Shown: positions 7,355-15,172, counted from the first letter of the stretch. The stretch is 33,703 bases of DNA from Actinomycetota bacterium (GCA_017856115.1 JAFMFM010000017.1:1-33703); one strand, 5' to 3'. A program made the numbers and translations. Notes: generated by a model not told the origin, from the sequence alone.

Positions 7355-8116
7355 CTAGATACCGAGGAACGAATCGAGCCCCAGCGTTACGCCCGGATGC
7401 TCAGCGATCTTCTTGCAGGCCATCACCACACCGGGCATGAAACTGTTGCGATCGATCGTGTCATGACGAATGGTGAGCGTCTGCCCCTGCGTACCGAGCA
7501 CCACCTCCTGATTCGCCACCGCCCCGCGCATGCGAACCGCGTGAATTCGAATGTCTGCCGGCCCCTTGGCGCCGCGCGCACCCGGAATTGCCTCGTGGGT
7601 GGTGGGATCGTTCGCCCACGTGTTACTGGCAGCAGCCATTCTGTTCGCGGTCGATACGGCGGTACCCGACGGAGAGTCGGCTTTTGCGTCGTGATGAATC
7701 TCGATGATTTCCGCGGTGTCGAAGAACGGCGCCGCAACCTCGGCGAAGCGCATCATCAATACGGCACCGATCGCAAAATTCGGCGCAATCAGGCAGTTGC
7801 TTCGGCTGAACTCCTGTTTGAAGGCCGCGATATCCGAATCGGTGAAGCCGGTGGTACCCACCACCGCATGAACACCATGTAGTGCGAGCCAAGGCAATGT
7901 CACTCGCGCTGCAGCAGCGACGGTGAAATCGACGGCCACGTCAACCTTGGCGTCGGCCAGTGCCTTCAACTCACGACTGATGGTGACACCTTGCGCAGTG
8001 ACGTCACCCGTGGTGTCGACCGCTGCAACAAGTTCCAATGCTGATTCGGCGGCGACGGCGGCGCACACAGTGGCGCCCATGCGCCCCGCTGCACCGACGA
8101 CGCCGACGCGAATCAT
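7355..8116 (-). CDS. dapB: 4-hydroxy-tetrahydrodipicolinate reductase
   Basis: A 253-residue DapB, which reduces 4-hydroxy-tetrahydrodipicolinate with NAD(P)H in the lysine/diaminopimelate pathway. The N-terminal Rossmann motif GAAGRMG is at residues 8-14. VVGTTGFT follows at residues 85-92. The catalytic motif EIHHDAKADSPSGTA (residues 139-153) supplies the histidine pair and lysine K145 known to act in catalysis. Length is normal. ATG 8116 begins three bases after the pnp stop codon, so dapB is the last gene of the rpsO-pnp-dapB unit and probably reads through from pnp. Actinobacteria often have dapB in this neighbourhood, usually with a peptidase gene between; that gene is absent here. Confidence 0.97.
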   Translation of the reverse strand: MIRVGVVGAAGRMGATVCAAVAAESALELVAAVDTTGDVTAQGVTISRELKALADAKVDVAVDFTVAAAARVTLPWLALHGVHAVVGTTGFTDSDIAAFKQEFSRSNCLIAPNFAIGAVLMMRFAEVAAPFFDTAEIIEIHHDAKADSPSGTAVSTANRMAAASNTWANDPTTHEAIPGARGAKGPADIRIHAVRMRGAVANQEVVLGTQGQTLTIRHDTIDRNSFMPGVVMACKKIAEHPGVTLGLDSFLGI

Positions 8117-8119
8117 CCG

Positions 8120-10645
8120 TTAGCCGTTGAAGTCGGCGTTGAACTCGTCTTCGAAACTGACGGCAACAGGCTCACTGCCGCGGTCGTTCGATGGTCGGTC
8201 GCTGCGGCGATCATCACGACGATCATCACGGCGGTCTCGGCCGCCACGATCGTCACGACCACGTCCACCGCGGTCATCACGGCCTCGGCCGCCACGATCG
8301 TCACGACCACGTCCGCCACGTCCGCCACGGTCATCACGTCCGCGTCCGCCACGATCGTCACGACCACGTCCGCCACGGTCATCACGTCCGCCGCGATCAC
8401 CACGGTCACGGCGCTCGCCGCCACCGCCGCCGCCCGAGCCAGCCATCGGCTGACCGTCTGGGCCGATGAGCGAGAGACTCACCTTGCCGCGGTCGTCGAT
8501 GTCGTCGACTCGTACGGTGACTTCATCACCGAGGTTCAATACGTCTTCCACTCGGGCGACACGTTCACCGTTACCGAGTTTGGAGATGTGAACGAGTCCA
8601 TCACGGCCCGGGAGAATGTTGACGAACGCACCGAACTGCGCGATGTTCACCACACGACCGGTGTACGTGGCGCCGAGCTCCGCCGTTGGCGGATCGACGA
8701 TGTTCAGGATGCGTGTCTTGGCGTCCTCCACCTTTGCGGAATCCGGTGAACCGATGGTCACGATGCCAACTGCGCCGTCGTCGTCGACGGCGATGGTTGC
8801 GCCGGTCTCCTGCTGAATGGTGTTGATGACCTTGCCCTTCGGTCCGATGACCTCGCCCACCTTGTCCAACGGAATGGTGATGGTGACGATCTTCGGAGCA
8901 CTCTCGGCCACGGTGTCGCGCGGCGCAGGTATTGCCGCCGTCATCACATCGAGGATCTTGAGACGAGCTTCCTTGGCTTGTTCCAGCGCCGATGCGAGTA
9001 CGTCGCTTGGAATGCCGTCGATCTTGGTGTCCAACTGCAACGCGGTAACCGCATCGGCGGTGCCGGCCACCTTGAAGTCCATGTCGCCGAATGCGTCCTC
9101 TGCACCGAGGATGTCCGTGAGTGCGGTGTACTTGCCATCTTCGAAGATGAGTCCCATCGCGATTCCGGCAACCGGAGCGATGATCGGAACACCGGCGTCC
9201 ATGAGCGCGAGGCTCGATGCACAAACCGACGCCATCGACGTGGAACCGTTCGACGACAACACTTCGCTCACGAGGCGCAGGGTGTAGGCGAACGTCTCCT
9301 GGCTTGGAACCACCGGGAACACCGCACGTTCGGCGAGCGCACCGTGGCCGATTTCTCGGCGCTTCGGCGTACCCACACGACCGGTTTCACCATTGGCCCA
9401 CGGGGCCATGTTGTAGTCGTGCATGTAACGCTTCTCGGTGGTTGGGGTGATGGAGTCGATCATCTGGTTCATGCGTGGCATGGCCAGGGTGACGACGTTC
9501 ATTACCTGTGTTTCACCGCGCTGGAACAATCCGGTGCCATGTGCGGTGGACAGCAAGCCCACTTCCGACGACACTGGGCGAAGATCGCGTGGTCCGCGAC
9601 CGTCGATGCGCACGTTCTCGCTGACCACGCGCTGACGCACGAGGTGCTTGGTGAGTGAGCGCACGGCTTCCTTGATCTGCTTCTCCTGTCCGGCGAACTG
9701 GCCGGGTGCATCGGCGGTGCCGACGAGTTCGGCGACCGTTGCCGCCGTTGCCTCGTCGATTGCCGCGTTGCGATCCTTCTTCAACGAGATGCGAATGGCC
9801 GGCTGCAGTTTGGCGGTGGCAGCGCGCTCGACGGCGGCGTACACCTCGGGGCTGTAGTCGAGGATCGGCGTGTACGCCAAAGGCTCGATCTTGCCGCGTG
9901 CCGCGATGACGCTTGCGGTCAACTGACGCTGCAACTTGATGGACTCCTTGATCCACTGCTTGGACGCCTCGAGGCCGGCAGCAATTACTGCTTCGCTCAC
10001 CTTCGGCGCACCATTGGCATAGAAGTCGAACGACTTCTCGGTACCACCGGCTTCCACCATCATGATGGCGACGTCGCCGTTGTCGAGTTCGCGTCCGGCA
10101 ACGACCAACTCGAACGTGCTGTTGTCGCCCTCTTCGAACGTTGGGTGGGCGATCCACGATCCGTCCTGGGAGTACGCGACTCGCACTGCGCCAATGGGAC
10201 CGTCGAACGGAATGCCGCTGATCATGAGTGCTGCAGACGACGCGTTGATCGCGAGCACGTCGTGTGGGTTCACCTGGTCGGCGCCGATCACGTTGACGAC
10301 GATTTGCGTTTCGTTACGGAAACCGTCCGGGAATGCCGGACGCAACGGTCGGTCGATGAGTCGGCAGGTGAGAATCGCCTGCTGGCTCGGTCGGCCTTCG
10401 CGACGGAAGAACGAACCGGGGATCTTGCCCGCGGCATACGCCCGTTCTTCGACGTCGACCGTCAACGGGAAAAAGTCGATGCCGTCACGCACGCCCTTTG
10501 CGGCGTTTGCGGTGACGAGCACGGTGGTTTTTCCGATGCTTGCTACGACGGCGCCCTGTGATTGCAGCGCCAGTTTTCCGGTTTCTAGCCGGAGGGTTTT
10601 GTCGGTGCCACTGATGGCGCCCGACACTGAAATGGCTTCAGCCAT
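8120..10645 (-). CDS. pnp: Polyribonucleotide nucleotidyltransferase (PNPase/GpsI) with RGG-like tail
   Basis: An 841-residue PNPase, the trimeric phosphorolytic 3'-5' exoribonuclease of mRNA decay. Order: first RNase PH domain (about 10-145), helical domain, second RNase PH domain (about 340-560) with catalytic aspartates in EDAFGDMDFKVAGT (about 516-528), KH domain with IGPKGKVINTI (from about 599), and S1 domain starting GATYTGRVVNIAQFGAFV (about 655-725). A tail of about 110 residues then repeats RDDRGGRG-type units and ends in the acidic FEDEFNADFNG. Ordinary PNPases end near residue 700-740, so the tail is extra. ATG 10645 has TAGGAGA upstream, a good ribosome site. It follows rpsO, as in many bacteria. 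Confidence 0.98.
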   Translation of the reverse strand: MAEAISVSGAISGTDKTLRLETGKLALQSQGAVVASIGKTTVLVTANAAKGVRDGIDFFPLTVDVEERAYAAGKIPGSFFRREGRPSQQAILTCRLIDRPLRPAFPDGFRNETQIVVNVIGADQVNPHDVLAINASSAALMISGIPFDGPIGAVRVAYSQDGSWIAHPTFEEGDNSTFELVVAGRELDNGDVAIMMVEAGGTEKSFDFYANGAPKVSEAVIAAGLEASKQWIKESIKLQRQLTASVIAARGKIEPLAYTPILDYSPEVYAAVERAATAKLQPAIRISLKKDRNAAIDEATAATVAELVGTADAPGQFAGQEKQIKEAVRSLTKHLVRQRVVSENVRIDGRGPRDLRPVSSEVGLLSTAHGTGLFQRGETQVMNVVTLAMPRMNQMIDSITPTTEKRYMHDYNMAPWANGETGRVGTPKRREIGHGALAERAVFPVVPSQETFAYTLRLVSEVLSSNGSTSMASVCASSLALMDAGVPIIAPVAGIAMGLIFEDGKYTALTDILGAEDAFGDMDFKVAGTADAVTALQLDTKIDGIPSDVLASALEQAKEARLKILDVMTAAIPAPRDTVAESAPKIVTITIPLDKVGEVIGPKGKVINTIQQETGATIAVDDDGAVGIVTIGSPDSAKVEDAKTRILNIVDPPTAELGATYTGRVVNIAQFGAFVNILPGRDGLVHISKLGNGERVARVEDVLNLGDEVTVRVDDIDDRGKVSLSLIGPDGQPMAGSGGGGGGERRDRGDRGGRDDRGGRGRDDRGGRGRDDRGGRGGRGRDDRGGRGRDDRGGRGRDDRGGRDRRDDRRDDRRSDRPSNDRGSEPVAVSFEDEFNADFNG
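8205..8410. repeat. Tandem ~24-base repeats encoding the PNPase RDDRGGRG tail
   Basis: On the plus strand, units built from GATCGTCACGACCACGTCC, CGCCACG and GGTCATCACG recur in imperfect tandem with a period near 24 bases. Each unit encodes about eight residues of the Arg/Asp/Gly-rich tail. There are no spacers, so this is a coding minisatellite and not a CRISPR array. Confidence 0.85.
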
Positions 10646-10675
10646 GTGTATGTCTCCTATGTTGTGTTAGCTCTC

Positions 10676-10715
10676 GCGACCGGTGGTTCCCCTATGGAAC
10701 CCCTTGAATGGTCGC
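10676..10715 (-). promoter_or_regulatory. Nested hairpin in the rpsO-pnp intergenic RNA
   Basis: Read on the minus strand, outer arms GCGACC/GGTCGC (10710-10715 with 10676-10681) enclose inner arms GGTTCC/GGAACC (10696-10701 with 10685-10690) and a five-base loop. It lies between the rpsO stop and the pnp ribosome site. In E. coli a stem-loop at this place is an RNase III site for pnp autocontrol; a similar role here is inference. Confidence 0.55.
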
Positions 10716-10721
10716 AGTGGC

Positions 10722-10994
10722 TTAACGACGAAGTTCGAGCTCTTCGAGCAGTTTGCGATACTTCTCGATGTCGCGCTTGCGGATGTAGTCGAGCATTCGA
10801 CGGCGGCGTCCGACCAACAACATGAGACCACGACGACTGTGGTGGTCCTTTGCATGTGTCTTCAGATGCTCCGTCAGGCTGTTGATTCGGTCGGTCAAAA
10901 GTGCGATTTGCACTTCCGGCGAACCCGAGTCAGTTGCATGCTGACCGTGCTTCGCAATGACGTCTTTGGTCCCCAGTTTCACAGGAGTCGCCAT
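10722..10994 (-). CDS. rpsO: 30S ribosomal protein S15
   Basis: A 90-residue S15, which binds 16S rRNA early in 30S assembly. The sequence shows the family hallmarks: [22 protein letters not shown], then [15 protein letters not shown], then [17 protein letters not shown] and [12 protein letters not shown]. Family length is 88-90. ATG 10994 (MATPVKLG) is chosen over an upstream ATG because S15 homologues start here and AGAGG lies about twelve bases upstream. It is the first gene of rpsO-pnp-dapB. A leader with two predicted hairpins precedes it, and a structured gap follows before pnp. Bacterial S15 often represses its own translation through leader structures. Confidence 0.98.
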   Translation of the reverse strand: MATPVKLGTKDVIAKHGQHATDSGSPEVQIALLTDRINSLTEHLKTHAKDHHSRRGLMLLVGRRRRMLDYIRKRDIEKYRKLLEELELRR

Positions 10995-11042
10995 GTTCGT
11001 ACGTTGCCTCTTTCTGCCTCGTCTCGCACTTCTTGCTCGGAT

Positions 11043-11082
11043 GAGCAGATGCTCGACGGGTCGTTCCGGGACCATCCCGAAA
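11043..11082 (-). promoter_or_regulatory. Two hairpins in the rpsO leader (candidate S15-binding RNA)
   Basis: On the minus strand TTTCGGGA-TGG-TCCCGGAA (11064-11082 region) can form an eight-pair stem including one G-U pair, and GAGC-ATCT-GCTC (11043-11054) forms a second short stem. They lie 50-90 bases before rpsO. S15 leaders in several phyla hold unrelated autoregulatory structures; assignment here is by position only. Confidence 0.35.
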
Positions 11083-11118
11083 CATCACACTCGCGCCGAA
11101 GCCCAAGTGGACCCCTTC

Positions 11119-11124
11119 ATGCTA
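11119..11124 (-). promoter_or_regulatory. Candidate -10 box (TAGCAT) for the rpsO operon
   Basis: TAGCAT on the minus strand matches the -10 form seen at other starts in the window (identical to the patB-like gene). It would give rpsO a leader of about 118 bases containing both hairpins. No clear -35 box is seen. Confidence 0.3.
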
Positions 11125-11193
11125 CGGCGCACGCACCCCACTTCCACTTGAATCCTCCACGATTTACCTCGCCCCGCCAAAAGTGCGGGCGGT

Positions 11194-11199
11194 TAGCGT
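11194..11199 (+). promoter_or_regulatory. -10 box (TAGCGT) of the leaderless ribE promoter
   Basis: TAGCGT lies seven bases before GTG 11207. A transcript starting at or next to the GTG leaves no room for an FMN riboswitch or a Shine-Dalgarno sequence. Confidence 0.55.
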
Positions 11200-11206
11200 T
11201 CAACAC

Positions 11207-11848
11207 GTGTTCACGGGCATCGTCGAAGAGCTCGGTGCCGTCGCATCACGCAGCGGATCACGGTTGCGAATCACCGCCAAAGACGTGTTGCGCGACAGCA
11301 CGATTGGTGCATCCATCGCGGTGAACGGTTGCTGTCTCACCGTCGTACAGGCCGGTGACGGGTGGTGGGAAGCCGACGTGAGCGACGAAACATTCCAGCG
11401 AACGAACCTCGGGTTGCTGAACGTCGGCGACCCCGTCAACTTGGAGCGCTCGATGTCGGCCGACGGACGATTCGGTGGCCACGTGGTACTTGGCCACGTG
11501 GATCTGGTCGGCGAAGTGGTATCACCGGCACCCGATCTTCGGGTTCGACTCGATCGTGACCGGATGCACCTCCTGGTGGAGAAGGGCTCGATCACGGTCG
11601 ACGGTGTGAGCTTGACGGTGTTCGACCTCGACGCAGACTCGTTCCGTGTGGCCGTCATTCCGCATACGGCCGCGGTAACCACACTGGGTGTGCGCCGCGC
11701 AGGCGACAAGGTGAACATCGAGATGGACGTACTTGCCAAGCATGTCGAGCGACTGCTGAGTGCACGATCGGACACGCCGAACGTCACGGCCCGCGGTCGC
11801 GGTGTGATTCGAGCAGTGCGCGCACTTTTTTGGGGTCGCGGCAGATGA
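11207..11848 (+). CDS. ribE: Riboflavin synthase, alpha chain
   Basis: A 213-residue riboflavin synthase that dismutates two 6,7-dimethyl-8-ribityllumazine molecules to riboflavin and 5-amino-6-ribitylaminouracil. The canonical start MFTGIVEELG is read from GTG 11207. Two similar lumazine-binding barrels follow: the first holds GASIAVNGCCLTVV and ERSMSADGRFGGHVVLGHVD, the second holds KGSITVDGVSLTVFDL and IPHTAAVTTLG, then NIEMDVLAKHVERLL near the C-terminal trimerisation helix. Length is normal. No ribB, ribH or ribD is adjacent. TAGCGT seven bases upstream suggests a leaderless mRNA. The stop codon overlaps the chorismate mutase-VOC start as ATGA, so the two are translated together. The last 20 residues (RGRGVIRAVRALFWGRGR) are basic and may be disordered. 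Confidence 0.97.
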   Translation: MFTGIVEELGAVASRSGSRLRITAKDVLRDSTIGASIAVNGCCLTVVQAGDGWWEADVSDETFQRTNLGLLNVGDPVNLERSMSADGRFGGHVVLGHVDLVGEVVSPAPDLRVRLDRDRMHLLVEKGSITVDGVSLTVFDLDADSFRVAVIPHTAAVTTLGVRRAGDKVNIEMDVLAKHVERLLSARSDTPNVTARGRGVIRAVRALFWGRGR

Positions 11849-12606
11849 GCAATCTCGACGACCTTCGCAAACAAATCGACGACATCGATGCAGCAATCAT
11901 CGAACTGCTTGCCCAACGAATGGAAGTGTGTCGCGAGGTGGCAACGCTCAAGTCGCAGAGCAACACCGCCATCATCCAGCCACAGCGCGTGCGTGAGGTT
12001 CTTACCACCCGCCGTCAGTGGGCGATCAACAACGATGTCGACCCTGATTTTGCCGAACAGCTGTTTCGAATTCTGCTTTCGGAAACCCACCGCATCGAGG
12101 TGGCCCACGAGAAGGCGTTCGAGAAGCCGACGAAGGTCGCCGACGTTCTGGCATCGGCGCTCGATGCCGTCGCGTGTCGCATCGACCACGTCGTGGTGGC
12201 TGTTGCCGATCTGTCGGCAGCGTCCACGTTTCTCGCTTCGATCGGGTTCTCTACCCAACCCACCGATGATGCAGGCATCGTGGTGGCCGAGGGCGGCGGA
12301 GTCACCGTGGTACTGGTGGGGCCGGGCGACAAGGCCGTCGACGCTCACCTCGAGGAACACGGCTCGGGCGTGCAGCACATCGCCATCGAAGTGCTCAATG
12401 CCGGTTACGTCCAGGAACTTCTACGTGCGGCGAACATTCCGCTGCTCACCGACGTGGTCGTCGACGAACACGGACACGAGCAGATCTTCACCGTTCTCGA
12501 TCCCTCCACCGGAGTGCAACTCGGCTTCATCTCCCGCACCGGCAATCGGGTGCCGATGAACGGCGCCAACGTGCGGGCCTTGTTCCGCGCACTCGGCAAC
12601 GCGTAG
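11845..12606 (+). CDS. Chorismate mutase (AroQ) fused to an HPPD-like VOC domain
   Basis: A 253-residue two-domain protein. Residues 1-88 form an AroQ helical domain with R8, R25, K36 and R48 in the places of the E. coli active-site Arg/Lys residues; the glutamate after R48 is replaced by valine (PQRVREVLTTRRQWA). This wording resembles the PchB/PapB branch as much as true chorismate mutases. After a linker, residues 112-232 form a vicinal-oxygen-chelate (VOC) domain: IDHVVVAVADLSAA, GSGVQHIAIEVLNA and HEQIFTVLDPSTGVQLGFISR, close in wording to the C-terminal half of 4-hydroxyphenylpyruvate dioxygenase. H115 and H178 match two metal ligands; the third, a glutamate, appears as G227. The gene is coupled to ribE by an ATGA overlap. 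The product would convert chorismate to prephenate; the VOC role is unknown. Confidence 0.85.
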   Translation: MSNLDDLRKQIDDIDAAIIELLAQRMEVCREVATLKSQSNTAIIQPQRVREVLTTRRQWAINNDVDPDFAEQLFRILLSETHRIEVAHEKAFEKPTKVADVLASALDAVACRIDHVVVAVADLSAASTFLASIGFSTQPTDDAGIVVAEGGGVTVVLVGPGDKAVDAHLEEHGSGVQHIAIEVLNAGYVQELLRAANIPLLTDVVVDEHGHEQIFTVLDPSTGVQLGFISRTGNRVPMNGANVRALFRALGNA

Positions 12607-12610
12607 CGGG

Positions 12611-12660
12611 TGCCGTCGGAGCGGCGGGGCCCTGCTGCCGTCGTAGCGACGGGGCCTTGC
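12611..12660. repeat. Two tandem 25-base hairpin repeats after the ribE operon
   Basis: Copies at 12611-12635 and 12636-12660 match at 22 of 25 positions. Each contains CCGTCG-NNN-CGACGG (the second perfectly, the first with one T-G pair) and then GGGCC. They start four bases after the stop codon and may act as a terminator, although no T-run follows. Confidence 0.75.
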
Positions 12661-12715
12661 TATGGTGAGGTTGCTCGATGAATCCGAGTGGGTCGCACCT
12701 CTAACATTCGCGACT

Positions 12716-12729
12716 CACCCGATCGGGTG
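12716..12729. promoter_or_regulatory. 14-base perfect palindrome upstream of fbiC
   Basis: CACCCGATCGGGTG is self-complementary over all 14 bases and lies 58 bases before the fbiC start. TAACAT at 12702-12707 just upstream could be a -10 box. Its position fits an operator for fbiC; the regulator is unknown. Confidence 0.45.
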
Positions 12730-12787
12730 CTGACAGTCAACGAGATCGACACGGCGCGCGACGAACGTCGCATGCCACGAGGGCACC

Positions 12788-15172
12788 ATGAACCATCAGC
12801 ATTTGATCGACGCGCCGCTCCCGGAGTTGTTGCGAGACGCCCGAAAGATTCGCGACCTGCAGTACGGCGCACGCATCACGTACTCGCCCAAGGTGTTCAT
12901 TCCGTTGACAATGCTGTGTCGCGACAAGTGTGGCTACTGCACGTTCGCCCAACCACCGGCACGACTCGAGAACCCGTACCTTTCACCGGAACAGGTACTT
13001 GCCATCGCCAAGCGCGGCGCGGCAGCGGGTTGCCACGAGGCATTGTTCACCCTTGGCGAACGCCCGGAGTTGCGATACGAGGTCGCTGCGGAGTGGCTGC
13101 GTGCGAATGGATACGACTCCACCGTTCACTACCTGCACGACATGGCCAAGCTGGTACTTACCGAAACGGGTTTGCTCCCCCATGCAAACGCGGGCGCGCT
13201 CTACAAGGAAGAACTGGGGATGCTGCGCCGCGTGTCGCCCTCACAGGGCATGATGATCGAAACCCTGCGCGACGATCTGGAGTGCCACCGCGGCGCGCCC
13301 GACAAGGTACCGCAGCGACGACTCGACACGTTGGAGTTTGCCGGAGAGTTGCGGATTCCGTTCACCACCGGGATTCTGGTCGGCATCGGCGAATCCCGCG
13401 CCGACCGAATCGCCGCGCTGGAAGCCATCGCTGCGTCCCACGCGCGACATGGGCACGTGCAGGAGGTGATTGTGCAGAACTTCCTGCCCAAGCCACGAAC
13501 CGGCATGCAACACGACGACGCGTGCGATGCCGACGAGTACCTATGGTCGATAGCGGTAGCGCGGGTCATCCTGCCGCCGGAGATTCATCTCCAGGCCCCG
13601 CCGAATCTCAGCGACGACTTCGGGGTGTTGCTGTCCGCCGGCATCGACGATTGGGGCGGCGTGTCGCCCGTGACCGCCGACCACGTGAATCCCGAACGTC
13701 CTTGGCCCGAGTTGGATCGTTTGCGCGAAGTCACCGAAGCCGCCGGTCGCGCACTTGCACCACGTCTCACGATTTATCCGGAGTTCATCGCCGACATCGG
13801 TCTCTCGGCGACGCCCACGTGGCTAGATGAATCATTGCGGTTCCGCGTGCTCGATCGCAGCGATGCCGAGGGTCTCGGACGCGACGACCCGGGAGCAGTG
13901 TGGCCAGAGAAGGTCACCGCGGCCGACGTGGTACACGATGGCGCCGAGGTGATCCTCGTCGGTCACCGCTCCACTCAGTGGTATTCCGGGGCGAACAATC
14001 CGCCACCCAAGATCATCGACGCGTCATCCGCGTCACGCTCCGGGTCGCTCGTCGAGCGGTCGCGCAAGCTGCACGGTCCGGTAGGTGAAGCGTTGCGTGG
14101 AGTGGAACTCGGCCAGCAACTCGGTGAGCACGAGATCACCGCACTATTCCGTGCGCGCGGCCCGGAAGTACGTGCCGTGGCCGATGCCGCGAACGAGCTT
14201 CGTCGTGTGACGGTTGGCGACGACATCACGTGGGTACACAACCGAAACATCAACTACACCAACGTGTGCACCTTCAAGTGCAAGTTCTGCGGATTCTCCA
14301 AGGGTCCATTGAGCCTCAATCTGCGCGGTACTCCGTACCTACTGACACTGGACGACATCGCTACACGCGTACGCGAGGCATGGGATCTCGGCGCAACGGA
14401 AGTAACGCTCCAGGGTGGAATCCATCCCGATTTCGACGGTGACTACTACATCGACGTGACGCGAGCCGTGAAGCAGGCCGCTCCCGACATCCACGTGCAC
14501 GGTTTCACCGCGCTCGAGGTAACGGAGGGAGCCCTGCGCTTGGGTGAGTCGCTCACGTCGTACCTCACGCGCTTGAAGGAGGCCGGCCTGTCATCGTTGC
14601 CTGGAACCGCCGCAGAAATCCTCGACGACGAGGTGCGTGCCGTGTTGTGCAGCGACAAGGTGAACACGGAGCAATGGCTTGAAGCACATCGCACGGCGCA
14701 CGCCGTTGGGTTGCGATCGAACGTCACCATGATGTTCGGTTCCGTCGAGTCTCCACGGGCCTGGGCTCGCCACTTGCTACGAACTCGTGCGCTGCAACAT
14801 GAAACGGGCGGCTTCACGGAGTTCGTCGGCCTGCCATTCGTGCACATGGCTTCTCCGATCTACCTGCAAAGCAAATCACGGCGTGGTCCCACGTTTCGAG
14901 AAACCTTGCTCGTGCACGCAGTGGCACGGCTCGCCTATCGCGGCGCAATCGACAACATCCAAGCGTCGTGGGTGAAGATTGGTGTCGCCGGAACTCGGCA
15001 GTTGTTGGGGGCTGGTTGCAACGACATCGGTGGAACGCTCATGAACGAGAACATCTCGCGCGCCGCCGGTGCGAGCCACGGTCAGGGGATGACGCCCGAC
15101 GACTTCACCTCGTTGGTGGAGCCACTCGGACGACCACTGCGACAGCGCACCACGTCGTACGCGCGGCGCTAG
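12788..15172 (+). CDS. fbiC: FO synthase (7,8-didemethyl-8-hydroxy-5-deazariboflavin synthase), CofG-CofH fusion
   Basis: A 794-residue bifunctional radical-SAM enzyme that joins tyrosine to 5-amino-6-ribitylaminouracil and closes the ring to FO, the chromophore of coenzyme F420. The CofG half (about 1-340) carries its [4Fe-4S] motif C-x3-C-x2-C as CRDKCGYC (C44, C48, C51); QNFLPKPRTGM and APPNLSDDF are typical of this half. A linker (about 340-450) leads to the CofH half, with CTFKCKFC (C494, C498, C501), GGIHPDFDGDYY and MFGSVESPRAWARHLLR. The ending resembles actinobacterial FbiC, which is always a fusion; archaea have two proteins. ATG 12788 is preceded by GAGGG. It stands apart from the ribE pair by 181 bases containing hairpins and a palindrome, and converges with ribF. 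Confidence 0.97.
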   Translation: MNHQHLIDAPLPELLRDARKIRDLQYGARITYSPKVFIPLTMLCRDKCGYCTFAQPPARLENPYLSPEQVLAIAKRGAAAGCHEALFTLGERPELRYEVAAEWLRANGYDSTVHYLHDMAKLVLTETGLLPHANAGALYKEELGMLRRVSPSQGMMIETLRDDLECHRGAPDKVPQRRLDTLEFAGELRIPFTTGILVGIGESRADRIAALEAIAASHARHGHVQEVIVQNFLPKPRTGMQHDDACDADEYLWSIAVARVILPPEIHLQAPPNLSDDFGVLLSAGIDDWGGVSPVTADHVNPERPWPELDRLREVTEAAGRALAPRLTIYPEFIADIGLSATPTWLDESLRFRVLDRSDAEGLGRDDPGAVWPEKVTAADVVHDGAEVILVGHRSTQWYSGANNPPPKIIDASSASRSGSLVERSRKLHGPVGEALRGVELGQQLGEHEITALFRARGPEVRAVADAANELRRVTVGDDITWVHNRNINYTNVCTFKCKFCGFSKGPLSLNLRGTPYLLTLDDIATRVREAWDLGATEVTLQGGIHPDFDGDYYIDVTRAVKQAAPDIHVHGFTALEVTEGALRLGESLTSYLTRLKEAGLSSLPGTAAEILDDEVRAVLCSDKVNTEQWLEAHRTAHAVGLRSNVTMMFGSVESPRAWARHLLRTRALQHETGGFTEFVGLPFVHMASPIYLQSKSRRGPTFRETLLVHAVARLAYRGAIDNIQASWVKIGVAGTRQLLGAGCNDIGGTLMNENISRAAGASHGQGMTPDDFTSLVEPLGRPLRQRTTSYARR

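Noticed and set aside
8205-8410. CRISPR array.
   Set aside because: Repeats are directly adjacent without unique spacers and encode the PNPase tail.
11125-11206. FMN riboswitch before ribE.
   Set aside because: No conserved RFN-element segments are seen, and the -10 box seven bases from the start leaves no leader.
11200-12378. A 392-codon open frame on the minus strand opposite ribE and the mutase fusion.
   Set aside because: It mirrors codon positions of two recognised genes, has low-complexity Arg/Ser/His composition and no domain.
12688-13830. A 380-codon plus-strand frame overlapping the start of fbiC.
   Set aside because: It is a +1-type shadow with very high Arg/His content; the fbiC frame has both iron-sulfur motifs.
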